From NCBI GenBank assembly GCA_002293185.1, contig DBCS01000004.1:186001-250000 (forward strand): a DNA stretch of 64,000 bases. The letters run 5' to 3'. Position 1 is the first letter of the stretch. Every line of letters begins with the position of its first letter. Below, in pieces: positions 34,493 to 42,711 of this stretch. Origin of the DNA: Flavobacteriales bacterium UBA952 (GTDB lineage Bacteria; Bacteroidota; Bacteroidia; Flavobacteriales_D; Crocinitomicaceae). The position numbers were made by a program, and so were the translations under genes. A model generated the notes under the pieces. It was not told where the DNA came from. It was given only the letters and a program-made list of their open reading frames with translations, and made no database searches.

Positions 34493-36135
34493 GCGCCTTT
34501 TAACAAAGCGTTTGCATTTGCAATAGCTGCTGGTGTAACGGCTTCACCACTCAACAAGCGAGCAATTTCTTCAATTCGGGCTTCTGCAGAAAGCTGAGCA
34601 ACTCGGGTTTGCATGCGCTCGGCTACAACAGATTTCTGTACCAAAAAATGATGGGCTGCACTTGCCGCTACTTGTGGCAAATGCGATATAGCCATGCATT
34701 GCCCGTGCAAAGACATTTCACGCAGTAACTTTCCAATTTTAAGCGCAACATCTCCCGAAACGCCTGTGTCAATTTCATCAAAAATAATGGTGGGCAAAGC
34801 ACGCTTTTCTGAACTCATTTTCTGAAGTGCCAGCATGAGTCTAGAGAGCTCACCTCCGCTGGCCGCGCGTTCTACCGGAACAGGATTGTGACCTAAATTG
34901 GCAGAAAACAATAAGTCTATTTGCGTACAGCCGCTCGTGTTCAGTTGGTCACTTTGCACCAATTCAAAAGAAAGCTTGGTATGTGGTAATTTGAGGTCGT
35001 ACAAAATACGTTCTAATTGCAGTGCCAACTCCTTTACACCTTCAAGTCTGAGTTTATGAAGCTGCTTGGCCTGAGCCCATAGGTGCTGCTGCTTTTTTTC
35101 AAGCAGTTCTTTGCGGGCTTGAAGTGCTAATTCTTGCTTTTCAAGACTTTGATTCTTATTGCTCAGTTCTGTTCTGAGCTCGATTAAATCATGGATATCT
35201 CGTACACGATGCTTCAAAATAGCACTATTTATTTTATCCTGTAATGCCTCTAGCACAACCAACTGGCTGGCATCCAATTCTTGGCCAGATGAAGATTGCG
35301 AATCGCGCGCTATTTCTTTGAGTTCAATAATGATTTGGTCGAGGCGTTCTGCATAAGACTGCATGTTTGGATCTAGTCGTTTTACCTTATCGATCAAAAG
35401 CTTTCTTGCGTAAAGCTGTTCGTAAGGCCCGCTGTCATCGAGTAGGCTTGATAGCGCTGCTTGTGCTTCTTCTAATTGAGCCGAATGCGCATAACGTTCT
35501 AGTTCTTGTTCAAGCTGCTGAATTTTTGGATCGTCTAGCTGAAGACTTTCGAGCTCCTCGAGCAAGAATTGATGGTAATCTTGTTGAGCGCTATCCTTTT
35601 CTAGAGCGTGTTGCAAAATTTCTACTTCTTTTTGCAATTGTTGAAAGTTTAAAAATTCAACTGAGAAATTAGCTCTATGTTGATCCAAACCTAAAAGTAA
35701 ATCCGTAAGGGTGAGTTGGTATTTCTTAGACTTGAGTTCGAGCGTGTTGTATTGAGAATGAATTTGTAATAATTGTGTAGTGAGTTGTTTGAGTACCTGC
35801 AAAGAAACGGGAAGGTCATTAATGAAGGCCCTACTCTTTCCCTCGGCGGCTATTTCTCGACGAATCAATGATTGTGGTTCATAATCGAGGTCGTGCTCAT
35901 CAAAAAATGGACGATAGGCATCTGAAATATGGAAGAGTGCCTCTACAACTGCTTTTTTAGCACCTGGTGCAATCACTTGTAAATCGGCGCGTTCGCCAAG
36001 TATGAGTTGGGTAGCCGCTAAAATAATAGACTTTCCAGATCCGGTTTCACCTGTAAAAACAGTGAATCCTTGCTCAAAATCAAGTTGAACTTCGTCTATT
36101 AAGGCAAAATGCTGAATGCGAAGCGAACGTAGCAT
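34489..36135 (-). CDS. recN: DNA repair protein RecN
   Basis: SMC-like ATPase that promotes sister cohesion and double-strand break repair. Walker A FTGETGSGKSIILAA is at residues about 28-42. Long coiled-coil arms occupy about 165-370. The signature RAASGGELSRLMLALQKM and Walker B TIIFDEIDTGVSGDVA are near the C-terminus. Length 548 aa is normal. It overlaps porD by one base upstream and the GSCFA gene by four bases downstream. Confidence 0.97.
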   Translation of the reverse strand: MLRSLRIQHFALIDEVQLDFEQGFTVFTGETGSGKSIILAATQLILGERADLQVIAPGAKKAVVEALFHISDAYRPFFDEHDLDYEPQSLIRREIAAEGKSRAFINDLPVSLQVLKQLTTQLLQIHSQYNTLELKSKKYQLTLTDLLLGLDQHRANFSVEFLNFQQLQKEVEILQHALEKDSAQQDYHQFLLEELESLQLDDPKIQQLEQELERYAHSAQLEEAQAALSSLLDDSGPYEQLYARKLLIDKVKRLDPNMQSYAERLDQIIIELKEIARDSQSSSGQELDASQLVVLEALQDKINSAILKHRVRDIHDLIELRTELSNKNQSLEKQELALQARKELLEKKQQHLWAQAKQLHKLRLEGVKELALQLERILYDLKLPHTKLSFELVQSDQLNTSGCTQIDLLFSANLGHNPVPVERAASGGELSRLMLALQKMSSEKRALPTIIFDEIDTGVSGDVALKIGKLLREMSLHGQCMAISHLPQVAASAAHHFLVQKSVVAERMQTRVAQLSAEARIEEIARLLSGEAVTPAAIANANALLKGA

Positions 36136-37040
36136 TATTCTAAGATGGTAGTATAGCTCGTGGAGTTGGCTGGATCTAATCTTTTGAGCAAGTTAACGAG
36201 GTCTTGCTTTTCTTTGAGTTCTGAATCTGAAAAAATATTCTTGAGTTCCGTCGTTTTACCGAAAAGGAAACTCACCACATTAACTGTGTTTGGGCGGGTT
36301 GCCATAATAGGACTCAATAAATTTAATGCGGCACTTATTGCTTTTTTAGCCTCTACTTTTTTGTCGTAAAGTTGATCTATACCTTGGCGATGGTATTGAT
36401 AAATACAGACCCTAAATGGTTCAAAAACAGGTTGCAACATGTTGTCTACAAGGTAAAATCGATTGCGTTTATTGCTTTCAGAAGATTTCCAACCGGCGCT
36501 ACCTCCAGTCTGAGCGAGCGTGACTATTTGCTGTGCTTCTTGAAAATAAGGAGTTCCTCCTTTCAAGGAAAAAGAGTCGTAATCCATACCTATAATGAAA
36601 TAGGCATAAAACGCTAAAATTGAAGTGAGGTTGTCTCTGTATTGGTTGGGTACATAATTGAGCACAGCGCCTCTAGAAAAGGAAGCTTGAAAATTTTGAT
36701 CTTGAAAATTAAAGACTGTAGCGTTGTAATTGCTATTAAATGCAGGGCGTACAGATGACACTTGGATATCTCCACGGTAAGCGCCTGTAGCTGGTATTTC
36801 ACGAATTTGAATTTGCAGGTTACAATTGATGCGCTCTTCTATCTTGAACTTGTCTTTGGTCCAGGCCGTGTTGTTCATGATTTCAGCAATACTTTGCTTC
36901 ATTTGATTGATGATCTCTTGCTCAGTTGAGTTGACTTCAACCTTGTTGTCTACGATGATATTTACCTGGCAATTCAGTTCTTGGGCGCTGAACTTGAGTA
37001 TGGGCAAACACACTAGCAATAAAAAAATAAGTTTAAACAT
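36135..37040 (-). CDS. porD: PorD family type IX secretion protein (DUF4835)
   Basis: Exported protein of the DUF4835/PorD family, linked to type IX secretion in Porphyromonas. A signal peptide starts MFKLIFLLLVCLPILKFSAQ. Family features: ELNCQVNIIVDNKVEV just after the signal, FNFQDQNFQ, and YAYFIIGMDYDSFSLKGG near residue 150. I choose the ATG at 37040 because it gives a classic basic n-region; an ATG four codons upstream (37052) is also possible. It overlaps coaBC slightly and recN by one base. The cluster bamD-rpoZ-coaBC-porD-recN is typical of this phylum. Together with the two T9SS cargo proteins it indicates a functional T9SS. Confidence 0.9.
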   Translation of the reverse strand: MFKLIFLLLVCLPILKFSAQELNCQVNIIVDNKVEVNSTEQEIINQMKQSIAEIMNNTAWTKDKFKIEERINCNLQIQIREIPATGAYRGDIQVSSVRPAFNSNYNATVFNFQDQNFQASFSRGAVLNYVPNQYRDNLTSILAFYAYFIIGMDYDSFSLKGGTPYFQEAQQIVTLAQTGGSAGWKSSESNKRNRFYLVDNMLQPVFEPFRVCIYQYHRQGIDQLYDKKVEAKKAISAALNLLSPIMATRPNTVNVVSFLFGKTTELKNIFSDSELKEKQDLVNLLKRLDPANSTSYTTILE

Positions 37041-38232
37041 GGGCTGTATCAAGTAATTGTATGAGCGATCGAGCTGCTTCAGCCTTACTTTGCAAAGGCA
37101 ATTCTCGACCCTGCTCTGTTTTGTCGAATATAATTAATTTATTGGTATCGCTACCAAAACCACTGATGCCATTTTGTTGCTCATTGAGAACAATATAATC
37201 GGGATTTTTGCTGCGCAATTTATTTAACGCGTTTTGCCCCGAATTATTGGTTTCTAAGGCAAATCCCATAACAATTTGTGATGTTTTGTGTGCAGCAGCC
37301 CAGGCCAGGATGTCCGGATTCTTAACCAAAGAGAGGGTAATCTCGTCGGAACTCTTCTTGATTTTTTCTTCAGAAACCTCTGCACTTCGGTAATCTGCGA
37401 CAGCAGCGCTAAAAATACCATGACTCGCCCAAGACCAATTTTCTTGAACAGCAACAAGTAATTCTTGGGCAGTTTCAATAGCGATGAATTTTAAATTTGG
37501 ATGCGCTATACTGAGTTGCGTTGGACCACTAATTAGAATAACTTCGTGACCGGCTTGTAATGCGGCGAGTGCCAAAGCAAAGCCCATTTTACCAGAAGAA
37601 TGATTGGAAATATAACGAACGGGGTCTATGGCCTCTCTAGTTGGGCCTGCAGTGATTAAAAAACGTTTGGTGTTGGTTGGCTTTTGTGCTCGATTCAAGA
37701 AGAAAGAATGGACAAATGCAACGATTTGTTCGGGTTCTTCCATCCTGCCCTGTCCTTCTAGGCCACTTGCTAAAGCGCCAAAAGTAGCCGGAATAAGGTG
37801 CGTTTGATCGGCCGCTAAGGCAGCCAGGTTGCGTTTAAAAGTGGGGTGCTGATACATATCGAGATCCATTGCTGGGGCGATGATACAAGGGCATTTCAAA
37901 GACAAGTAAGTAGCCAGCAGCAGGTTGTCGCAGGCTCCGCTCGCCATTTTGGAAATGGTGTTTGCGGTTGCTGGAACAATGAGCATGACGTCGGCCCACA
38001 AGCCAAGCTCGACATGGTTAGTCCAGACACCAGTTTGCTTATTCCAAAATTCGATATGAACCGGTTGTTCAGAGAGCGTCGCCAAAACGAGCGGACTCAC
38101 AAAGTCTGCAGCCGAAGGGCTGAGAATGCAGCGAACCTCTGCACCCTGCTTAACGAGTAAGCGAACTAAAAAGGGGATTTTGTAGGCAGCAATACCTCCT
38201 GTAATACCAAGAAGGATCCGCTTACCTTGCAT
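37033..38232 (-). CDS. coaBC: Bifunctional phosphopantothenoylcysteine decarboxylase / phosphopantothenate-cysteine ligase
   Basis: Two consecutive steps of coenzyme A synthesis. The N-terminal flavoprotein CoaC domain (about 1-185) starts RILLGITGGIAAYK and has the active-site cysteine in MASGACDNLLLATYLS and the PAMDLDMY block (a Bacteroidota variant of PAMNxxMW). The C-terminal CoaB domain (about 190-399) has AGPTREAIDPVRYISNHSSG and GFALETNN. Length 399 aa is standard. It lies three bases after rpoZ and overlaps porD. Confidence 0.96.
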   Translation of the reverse strand: MQGKRILLGITGGIAAYKIPFLVRLLVKQGAEVRCILSPSAADFVSPLVLATLSEQPVHIEFWNKQTGVWTNHVELGLWADVMLIVPATANTISKMASGACDNLLLATYLSLKCPCIIAPAMDLDMYQHPTFKRNLAALAADQTHLIPATFGALASGLEGQGRMEEPEQIVAFVHSFFLNRAQKPTNTKRFLITAGPTREAIDPVRYISNHSSGKMGFALALAALQAGHEVILISGPTQLSIAHPNLKFIAIETAQELLVAVQENWSWASHGIFSAAVADYRSAEVSEEKIKKSSDEITLSLVKNPDILAWAAAHKTSQIVMGFALETNNSGQNALNKLRSKNPDYIVLNEQQNGISGFGSDTNKLIIFDKTEQGRELPLQSKAEAARSLIQLLDTAHV

Positions 38233-38235
38233 GGT

Positions 38236-38559
38236 TTATTGCAAAGACTCTGGTTTGCGCAAATAGATTTTTTCTTCTAGCAACTCTTGCATGGCAATAG
38301 CGGTAGGCTTTGGCATTTTTTCGTAGTGCTTGGAGATTTCAATTTGCTCGCGGTTTTCAAAAATTTCTTCGAGATTATCTGTATGGGTTGCAAATTCTTG
38401 CAACTTTTGAGTCAACTCTTCTTTGAGTTCTGAAGAAATTTGATTGGCTCTTTTGGAAATAGCCACCAAAGATTCGTAAATGTTGCCTGTTTTTTCTTCT
38501 ACTAAGATGGTGTCACGGGTAACAGTAGTACGTTCTGCAGCGATATTTTTGAAACTCAT
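38236..38559 (-). CDS. rpoZ: DNA-directed RNA polymerase subunit omega (Bacteroidota Rpb6-like form)
   Basis: A 107-residue omega/Rpb6-type subunit that stabilises RNA polymerase assembly. The core motif ESLVAISKRANQISSELKEEL (about residues 29-49) corresponds to the omega helices that clamp the beta-prime C-terminus. An acidic helical middle (NLEEIFENREQIE) precedes PKPTAIAMQELLEEKI. This divergent form is characteristic of Bacteroidota and is regularly found between bamD and coaBC, as here. Confidence 0.9.
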   Translation of the reverse strand: MSFKNIAAERTTVTRDTILVEEKTGNIYESLVAISKRANQISSELKEELTQKLQEFATHTDNLEEIFENREQIEISKHYEKMPKPTAIAMQELLEEKIYLRKPESLQ

Positions 38560-38571
38560 GTGTCGTATTTT

Positions 38572-39348
38572 TTATTTTTTTTCTAAAGTGGCTATGTAAG
38601 CCTCTAACTCTTTTAGATAAGAAGAGTTTGCATAGCGAATAGCAAAGTTACGGAATCTTTCCGTAGTTTGGGCGCTTCGTTCCTTTTTTTTGCTTTCAAT
38701 ACTGTTTATGGTCATGAAATAAGAATTTTTGACCACCACATAATGGACCTCTTCTAAAAACGAGGACCTGCTATAATGTTCCATAAACAGTTCACCGGCA
38801 GCAACCGCTGCTTTATAATTTTCTGTGCGGTCGTAAAGCGCTACTGCTTCGTATTCTTTTCGTTCTAATTTAAAACGAAGTTCATCGATGATCATGTTAC
38901 AAGAATCTACCAAATAAGAGCCTGGATATCGGTCTACAAATTGCTGTACATTACTAATCGCGAGTTCGGTTTCAGTCTGGTCTAAGGAGTGTTCAGGCGA
39001 ATTCTTTACAGAGCACATAGCAATCATAAATAACACTTCCTCTGATTTATTACTATACGGGAAACGCTGCATGTAAGAACTATAGTAGTACTGGGCCATG
39101 TAGTAGTCTTCGATTTCGTAATAGGATTGCGCCATGCGGTAATAAGAAAGTTCTCCCTCACCAGATTTTGGTGCATGCTGGTAAATTTGTTCGTACAGTA
39201 CAATTGCTTTATCGAATTCTTTTTGATCGTATAAAGAATTTGCGGTTACAAATTTTTGACTGTAATCGGAACCCTTAACAATTTTTGCATAATCGGAACA
39301 AGCAATGAGCAAAAGTAAATACAGGGTAATTTGAAAGATCTTTAGCAT
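38572..39348 (-). CDS. bamD: Outer membrane assembly lipoprotein BamD
   Basis: Lipoprotein component of the BAM complex that inserts outer-membrane beta-barrels. The lipobox ends LIAC (Cys17). TPR-like repeats follow: FDKAIVLYEQIYQHAPKSGE, SYYRMAQSYYEIEDYYMAQ and YYSSYMQRFPYSNKSEEVLF, typical of the family. Length 258 aa is usual. It begins one base before the end of the M23 gene spacer and precedes rpoZ by 12 bases. Confidence 0.93.
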   Translation of the reverse strand: MLKIFQITLYLLLLIACSDYAKIVKGSDYSQKFVTANSLYDQKEFDKAIVLYEQIYQHAPKSGEGELSYYRMAQSYYEIEDYYMAQYYYSSYMQRFPYSNKSEEVLFMIAMCSVKNSPEHSLDQTETELAISNVQQFVDRYPGSYLVDSCNMIIDELRFKLERKEYEAVALYDRTENYKAAVAAGELFMEHYSRSSFLEEVHYVVVKNSYFMTINSIESKKKERSAQTTERFRNFAIRYANSSYLKELEAYIATLEKK

Positions 39349-39349
39349 G

Positions 39350-40303
39350 TTATTTTACTCTTAAGCTGCGCCCGACTTGGAGCACAGTTGTGGGTTTGAT
39401 TCCGTTCAATTGGCATAATTGAGAAACGGTTATGCTGTTGCGCGCTGCAATTTCTGTTAAGGTATCGCCTGGCCTTACTTTGTAATACCGTACCTGAGGG
39501 ATGCGCACTACCACAGGCGCTTGGGTAATTTCTGCAGGATGATCTTCATAGTAATCTGAAGGTTTAGCACCTGGTCTAAACAAACCTTTGTGAACAAACA
39601 AGTTATCGTTTTTGAGTTGTTTTTTAGAAAAATCGATGATTTCCTCTGGATTCATCGGGACGTCATAAAATCGAATTTCAAAGTGTAAATGAGCGCCAAA
39701 AGAATGCCCGGTATTACCGCCGAGCGCAATTGGTTCTCCGGCAACGATGTCTTGATCTGGATATACTAGAAATTTACTCAAATGCGCATACAAAGTTTCT
39801 AAACCATTCGGATGCCGAATGATCACTAAATTACCAAAACCTCCATCGTTGTATTTGGCATAGCGGACCTTTCCAGTCCAAGCAGCATAAACGGTATCTC
39901 CGGTTTCCAAATCGATGTCTATTCCGTTGTGGTTTCTACCACTACGAGGACCATAACGAGAAGTAACAATGCCAGGTGCAGGAATGCTAAAATTTTGATC
40001 GTAGTCGTCGTTGACACATAGCCAGAGCGTATCTTGCAATTTAGACATATCGTTTCGGCTCGTAAAACAAACGTCATTGCTCCAAGGGTGATTAAAACTG
40101 GGGTCTTGTGCAAGCATTAACTGATGAATCCTCGGGTTCATAATGCCATCAAAAGTAGAAACATGTAAAAAAGCCCAAGATTTATTACTGTAGAGTACCA
40201 CCTTTCCAAGTTCTGTTTCTATAGTGTCAAGTGCGCGCTGTGCCATTGGTTGAAAACCAAGGACAGCAACAAAAAGAAATAAAAGCGTTAGCGTGCGCAA
40301 CAT
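39350..40303 (-). CDS. M23 metallopeptidase with C-terminal LysM
   Basis: Probable secreted peptidoglycan endopeptidase. A signal peptide covers about residues 1-22. The LytM/M23 domain (about 125-225) keeps the zinc ligands: His and Asp in GRNHNGIDIDL, and the HxH of AHLHFEIRF; the general base is the His in TLYAHLSK. A LysM peptidoglycan-binding domain ends the protein (YYKVRPGDTLTEIAARN to the C-terminus). The combination suggests cell-wall remodelling during division or growth. A perfect TAACTTTG box 13 bases upstream gives it its own promoter; bamD follows after one base. Confidence 0.93.
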   Translation of the reverse strand: MLRTLTLLFLFVAVLGFQPMAQRALDTIETELGKVVLYSNKSWAFLHVSTFDGIMNPRIHQLMLAQDPSFNHPWSNDVCFTSRNDMSKLQDTLWLCVNDDYDQNFSIPAPGIVTSRYGPRSGRNHNGIDIDLETGDTVYAAWTGKVRYAKYNDGGFGNLVIIRHPNGLETLYAHLSKFLVYPDQDIVAGEPIALGGNTGHSFGAHLHFEIRFYDVPMNPEEIIDFSKKQLKNDNLFVHKGLFRPGAKPSDYYEDHPAEITQAPVVVRIPQVRYYKVRPGDTLTEIAARNSITVSQLCQLNGIKPTTVLQVGRSLRVK

Positions 40304-40316
40304 ATAAAAATCGGTA

Positions 40317-40324
40317 CAAAGTTA
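40317..40324 (-). promoter_or_regulatory. -7 box of the M23 peptidase (TAACTTTG)
   Basis: The plus-strand CAAAGTTA in the 29-base spacer reads TAACTTTG on the minus strand, 13 bases before the ATG. No clear -33 element is seen. It may also drive bamD-rpoZ-coaBC downstream. Confidence 0.4.
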
Positions 40325-40332
40325 GGCATTTC

Positions 40333-41205
40333 CTACGAAATGGTCCTGACACCTACGATATCCATCAGGAAGAAAACGGGTTCATTGGGTGCTATCGACT
40401 GACCATAGCCCTTCTTTCCATAAGCTTGCTCGGGTTGTAATATCAGATAATAGCGCTCGCCTTCTAAGGCATTTTTTAAAATTTTTCGCAGACCTGGAAC
40501 CGTCGTTTTTTGACCTATTACAAAGCGCTGCGGAAACTTTCTAGCTACAATTGCATTGGCTTTGTTAGGGGTAGATGCCACAAATTCATAAGCCACTTCC
40601 TTTACCCCTTCAGGATCTAACTCAAAGGGCTTGCCTTCGGCGAGTTTCCATGCGCGAATTCCGTTGTCATCGATACTTGGTTTAATTTTCGATAAAACTT
40701 TTACAAAAAGCCAATTGGGCGTGTTTGGAGCAAGAATATCCTTAATACCCTTACTGCCAAAAGCAAGGTTTGCTGGTATTTCTATCTTGACGAAGTCGCC
40801 AACACGCAGATGGGTAAAAGCAAGATCCCAACCTGGTGTCTGCATGCTGTAACCCACTACAAACGGTAAAAAAGGTAAATCAATGCGGTTATTGCCATCA
40901 ATGATACGGCCGTCAGGGGTGCCCAAACGGTAATCGATTAGTGCCATTTCACCATTTTTGAAATCCGGACCCGAGCCGCGTTCTATCCATTTGAGCACAA
41001 TTCCGCTGCTCAATTTTTTACGCATGGCGATTTTTCCCTTTTCAAAATTGATTAAATTCTGCTTGGAACCTGCAGCACTTGTGTCCAAATTAGTCAGGTC
41101 TTGCGCATTTGCCTTGACGATATTTTTATTTTTGGTGTTGGTTTTTGGGGTATCGTTGCAAGCCGAAAAGGTCAAAAGCAAAGAAAGGAACAGTAAACTT
41201 CTCAT
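40333..41205 (-). CDS. FKBP-type peptidyl-prolyl isomerase lipoprotein
   Basis: Periplasmic or outer-membrane lipoprotein (lipobox FSAC, Cys16) with two FKBP-like modules. The first (about residues 60-175) has GEMALIDYRLGTPDGRIID and MQTPGWDLAFTHLRVGD, followed by IEIPANLAFGSKGI. The second, less canonical (about 200-290), has KTTVPGLRKILKNALEGE and QPEQAYGKKGYGQSIAPNEP. Such proteins assist folding of exported proteins. Its start overlaps the GldI-like gene by four bases, so the two isomerases are coupled. Confidence 0.88.
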   Translation of the reverse strand: MRSLLFLSLLLTFSACNDTPKTNTKNKNIVKANAQDLTNLDTSAAGSKQNLINFEKGKIAMRKKLSSGIVLKWIERGSGPDFKNGEMALIDYRLGTPDGRIIDGNNRIDLPFLPFVVGYSMQTPGWDLAFTHLRVGDFVKIEIPANLAFGSKGIKDILAPNTPNWLFVKVLSKIKPSIDDNGIRAWKLAEGKPFELDPEGVKEVAYEFVASTPNKANAIVARKFPQRFVIGQKTTVPGLRKILKNALEGERYYLILQPEQAYGKKGYGQSIAPNEPVFFLMDIVGVRTIS

Positions 41206-41735
41206 TGGAGCTCAATTAGTTGAATATCAATATATAATATACTTTGTGGCGGAATTTTCATGCGATCACCAAGCAAACCATGACCAAGGTGGCTAGGCAA
41301 AATGAGTTTAGCTCGATCGCCAACCCGCAACATTTGCAGTGCTTCATGAATTCCGGATTCTTTTTCAGAATGGGCAATCTTGATACGCTCAATTTCATCA
41401 GGTTTGGTTTGGTAACAAATTGTACCATCCAAAAGGCTAACAGTTAAGGCAACCATAGCCTCTTGCCCGTCTTTAGCTAAAGGATGCTGTTGGGGCCCAT
41501 TATTGTAGATCATGAAGCGTAAACCTGAAGGAGTTTGGCGCATATGAAGGTAACGATAGTGTGCCAAAAAAGTATTGATCTTTAAATTTTCTCGAACGCT
41601 GAGTTCTTGATTGAAATCAACGGAATGCGCATTTCCCCAATTCGACTTTTTTTTAGCCTCGGGCTCAGGACGCCTACATGAAAAGAGTAAAATTCCTGAA
41701 CAGCATAAAATAAATAAGGGTGCGTATTTTGGCAT
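41202..41735 (-). CDS. GldI-like FKBP lipoprotein
   Basis: A 177-residue lipoprotein (lipobox LFSC, Cys20) with one FKBP domain. The block EKESGIHEALQMLRVGDRAKL followed by ILPSHLGHGLLGD resembles GldI, the prolyl isomerase lipoprotein needed for gliding and type IX secretion in Flavobacterium. The neighbourhood (a second FKBP gene and an nrnA-like DHH phosphoesterase) also matches what I recall around gldI in relatives. Assignment to gldI is an inference; the general PPIase call is secure. Confidence 0.85.
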   Translation of the reverse strand: MPKYAPLFILCCSGILLFSCRRPEPEAKKKSNWGNAHSVDFNQELSVRENLKINTFLAHYRYLHMRQTPSGLRFMIYNNGPQQHPLAKDGQEAMVALTVSLLDGTICYQTKPDEIERIKIAHSEKESGIHEALQMLRVGDRAKLILPSHLGHGLLGDRMKIPPQSILYIDIQLIELQ

Positions 41736-41739
41736 GTGC

Positions 41740-42711
41740 CTATAATTGCGACAGTAATGATTCTAGCTTACCTAATGTTTGCGCTAAATTACCTTCAGAA
41801 AAACCGCCTGCAGCGTATTGATGACCGCCGCCGCTGAAGTGCGTTTGGGCAAACAAATTAACATAGCGCTCACCTTTTGATCGAAAAGAGAGTTTCACTC
41901 CTTCGTCGGTTTCCAATAAAAAGATACCTAAATCAAAACCTTCAATGGAAAGAATCACATTTACCAAACCTTCTGTATCTCCTTTTTGGTAAGAAAATCG
42001 CTTCAATTCTTCTTTATTCAAACTCATGATGCCAAGTCTATATTGCGGGTACAATTGCAGTTTTTCTGCTATGGCATAACCGCGCAATTGTAAACGCGTT
42101 ACACTATTAACATCGTAGACAGCTTCATGAATGAGGTGGTGTTTCAACCCGAGTTCATGTAAATGGGCTACCATACTGTGCGTAGCAGCCGAAACAGACG
42201 GAAAGCGAAAAGAACCTGTATCGGTCATTAAACCTAAATATAAACCTTGAGCCATTGCTATATTCACTTGATCAATTTGTTCGAGTTGCGCTAGGGTTTG
42301 ATAAATGACTTCTGTTGTAGCACAAGCCCTAGGGTTAGAAACCATAATGTCGCAAAAATCTTCTGGCCCTGGGTGGTGGTCCATCATGACCTTAACCGCA
42401 GGATAATTGGCCACAAAAGAGGACATGTCTTGCCCCACTCTACTGGGCGCATTGTAGTCGAGTGCGAAGAGGACGTCAAAATCATAATTTTTGTCAGCAT
42501 CAAAAACCTCCCAATTGTAACCTTCTAAAAACGGACACAAATAGGCAGCGGGTTGATCTGGAAATAAAATCAAGTACTTCTTTGCACATACTTGGGCATA
42601 AGCAGCCCAAGCAACAACACTACCAACGGCATCGCCGTCTGGGCCTTTATGGGTGGTTATTAACCAGTTATGTTGACTTTTGAGGGTCTCGGAGAGGTGG
42701 TTTGGCGTCAT
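41740..42711 (-). CDS. nrnA: DHH/DHHA1 phosphoesterase, NrnA-like
   Basis: Bifunctional oligoribonuclease / pAp phosphatase family. The metal-binding motifs are visible: THKGPDGDAVGS near residue 20, FALDYNAPSR near 85, MMDHHPGPED near 113 (the DHH motif) and DTGSFRFPS near 170. The C-terminal DHHA1 domain carries SGGGHQYAAGGFS. Length 323 aa is typical. It would degrade nanoRNAs and/or pAp in the cytoplasm. It abuts the DUF5106 gene without a gap and the GldI-like gene after four bases. Confidence 0.93.
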   Translation of the reverse strand: MTPNHLSETLKSQHNWLITTHKGPDGDAVGSVVAWAAYAQVCAKKYLILFPDQPAAYLCPFLEGYNWEVFDADKNYDFDVLFALDYNAPSRVGQDMSSFVANYPAVKVMMDHHPGPEDFCDIMVSNPRACATTEVIYQTLAQLEQIDQVNIAMAQGLYLGLMTDTGSFRFPSVSAATHSMVAHLHELGLKHHLIHEAVYDVNSVTRLQLRGYAIAEKLQLYPQYRLGIMSLNKEELKRFSYQKGDTEGLVNVILSIEGFDLGIFLLETDEGVKLSFRSKGERYVNLFAQTHFSGGGHQYAAGGFSEGNLAQTLGKLESLLSQL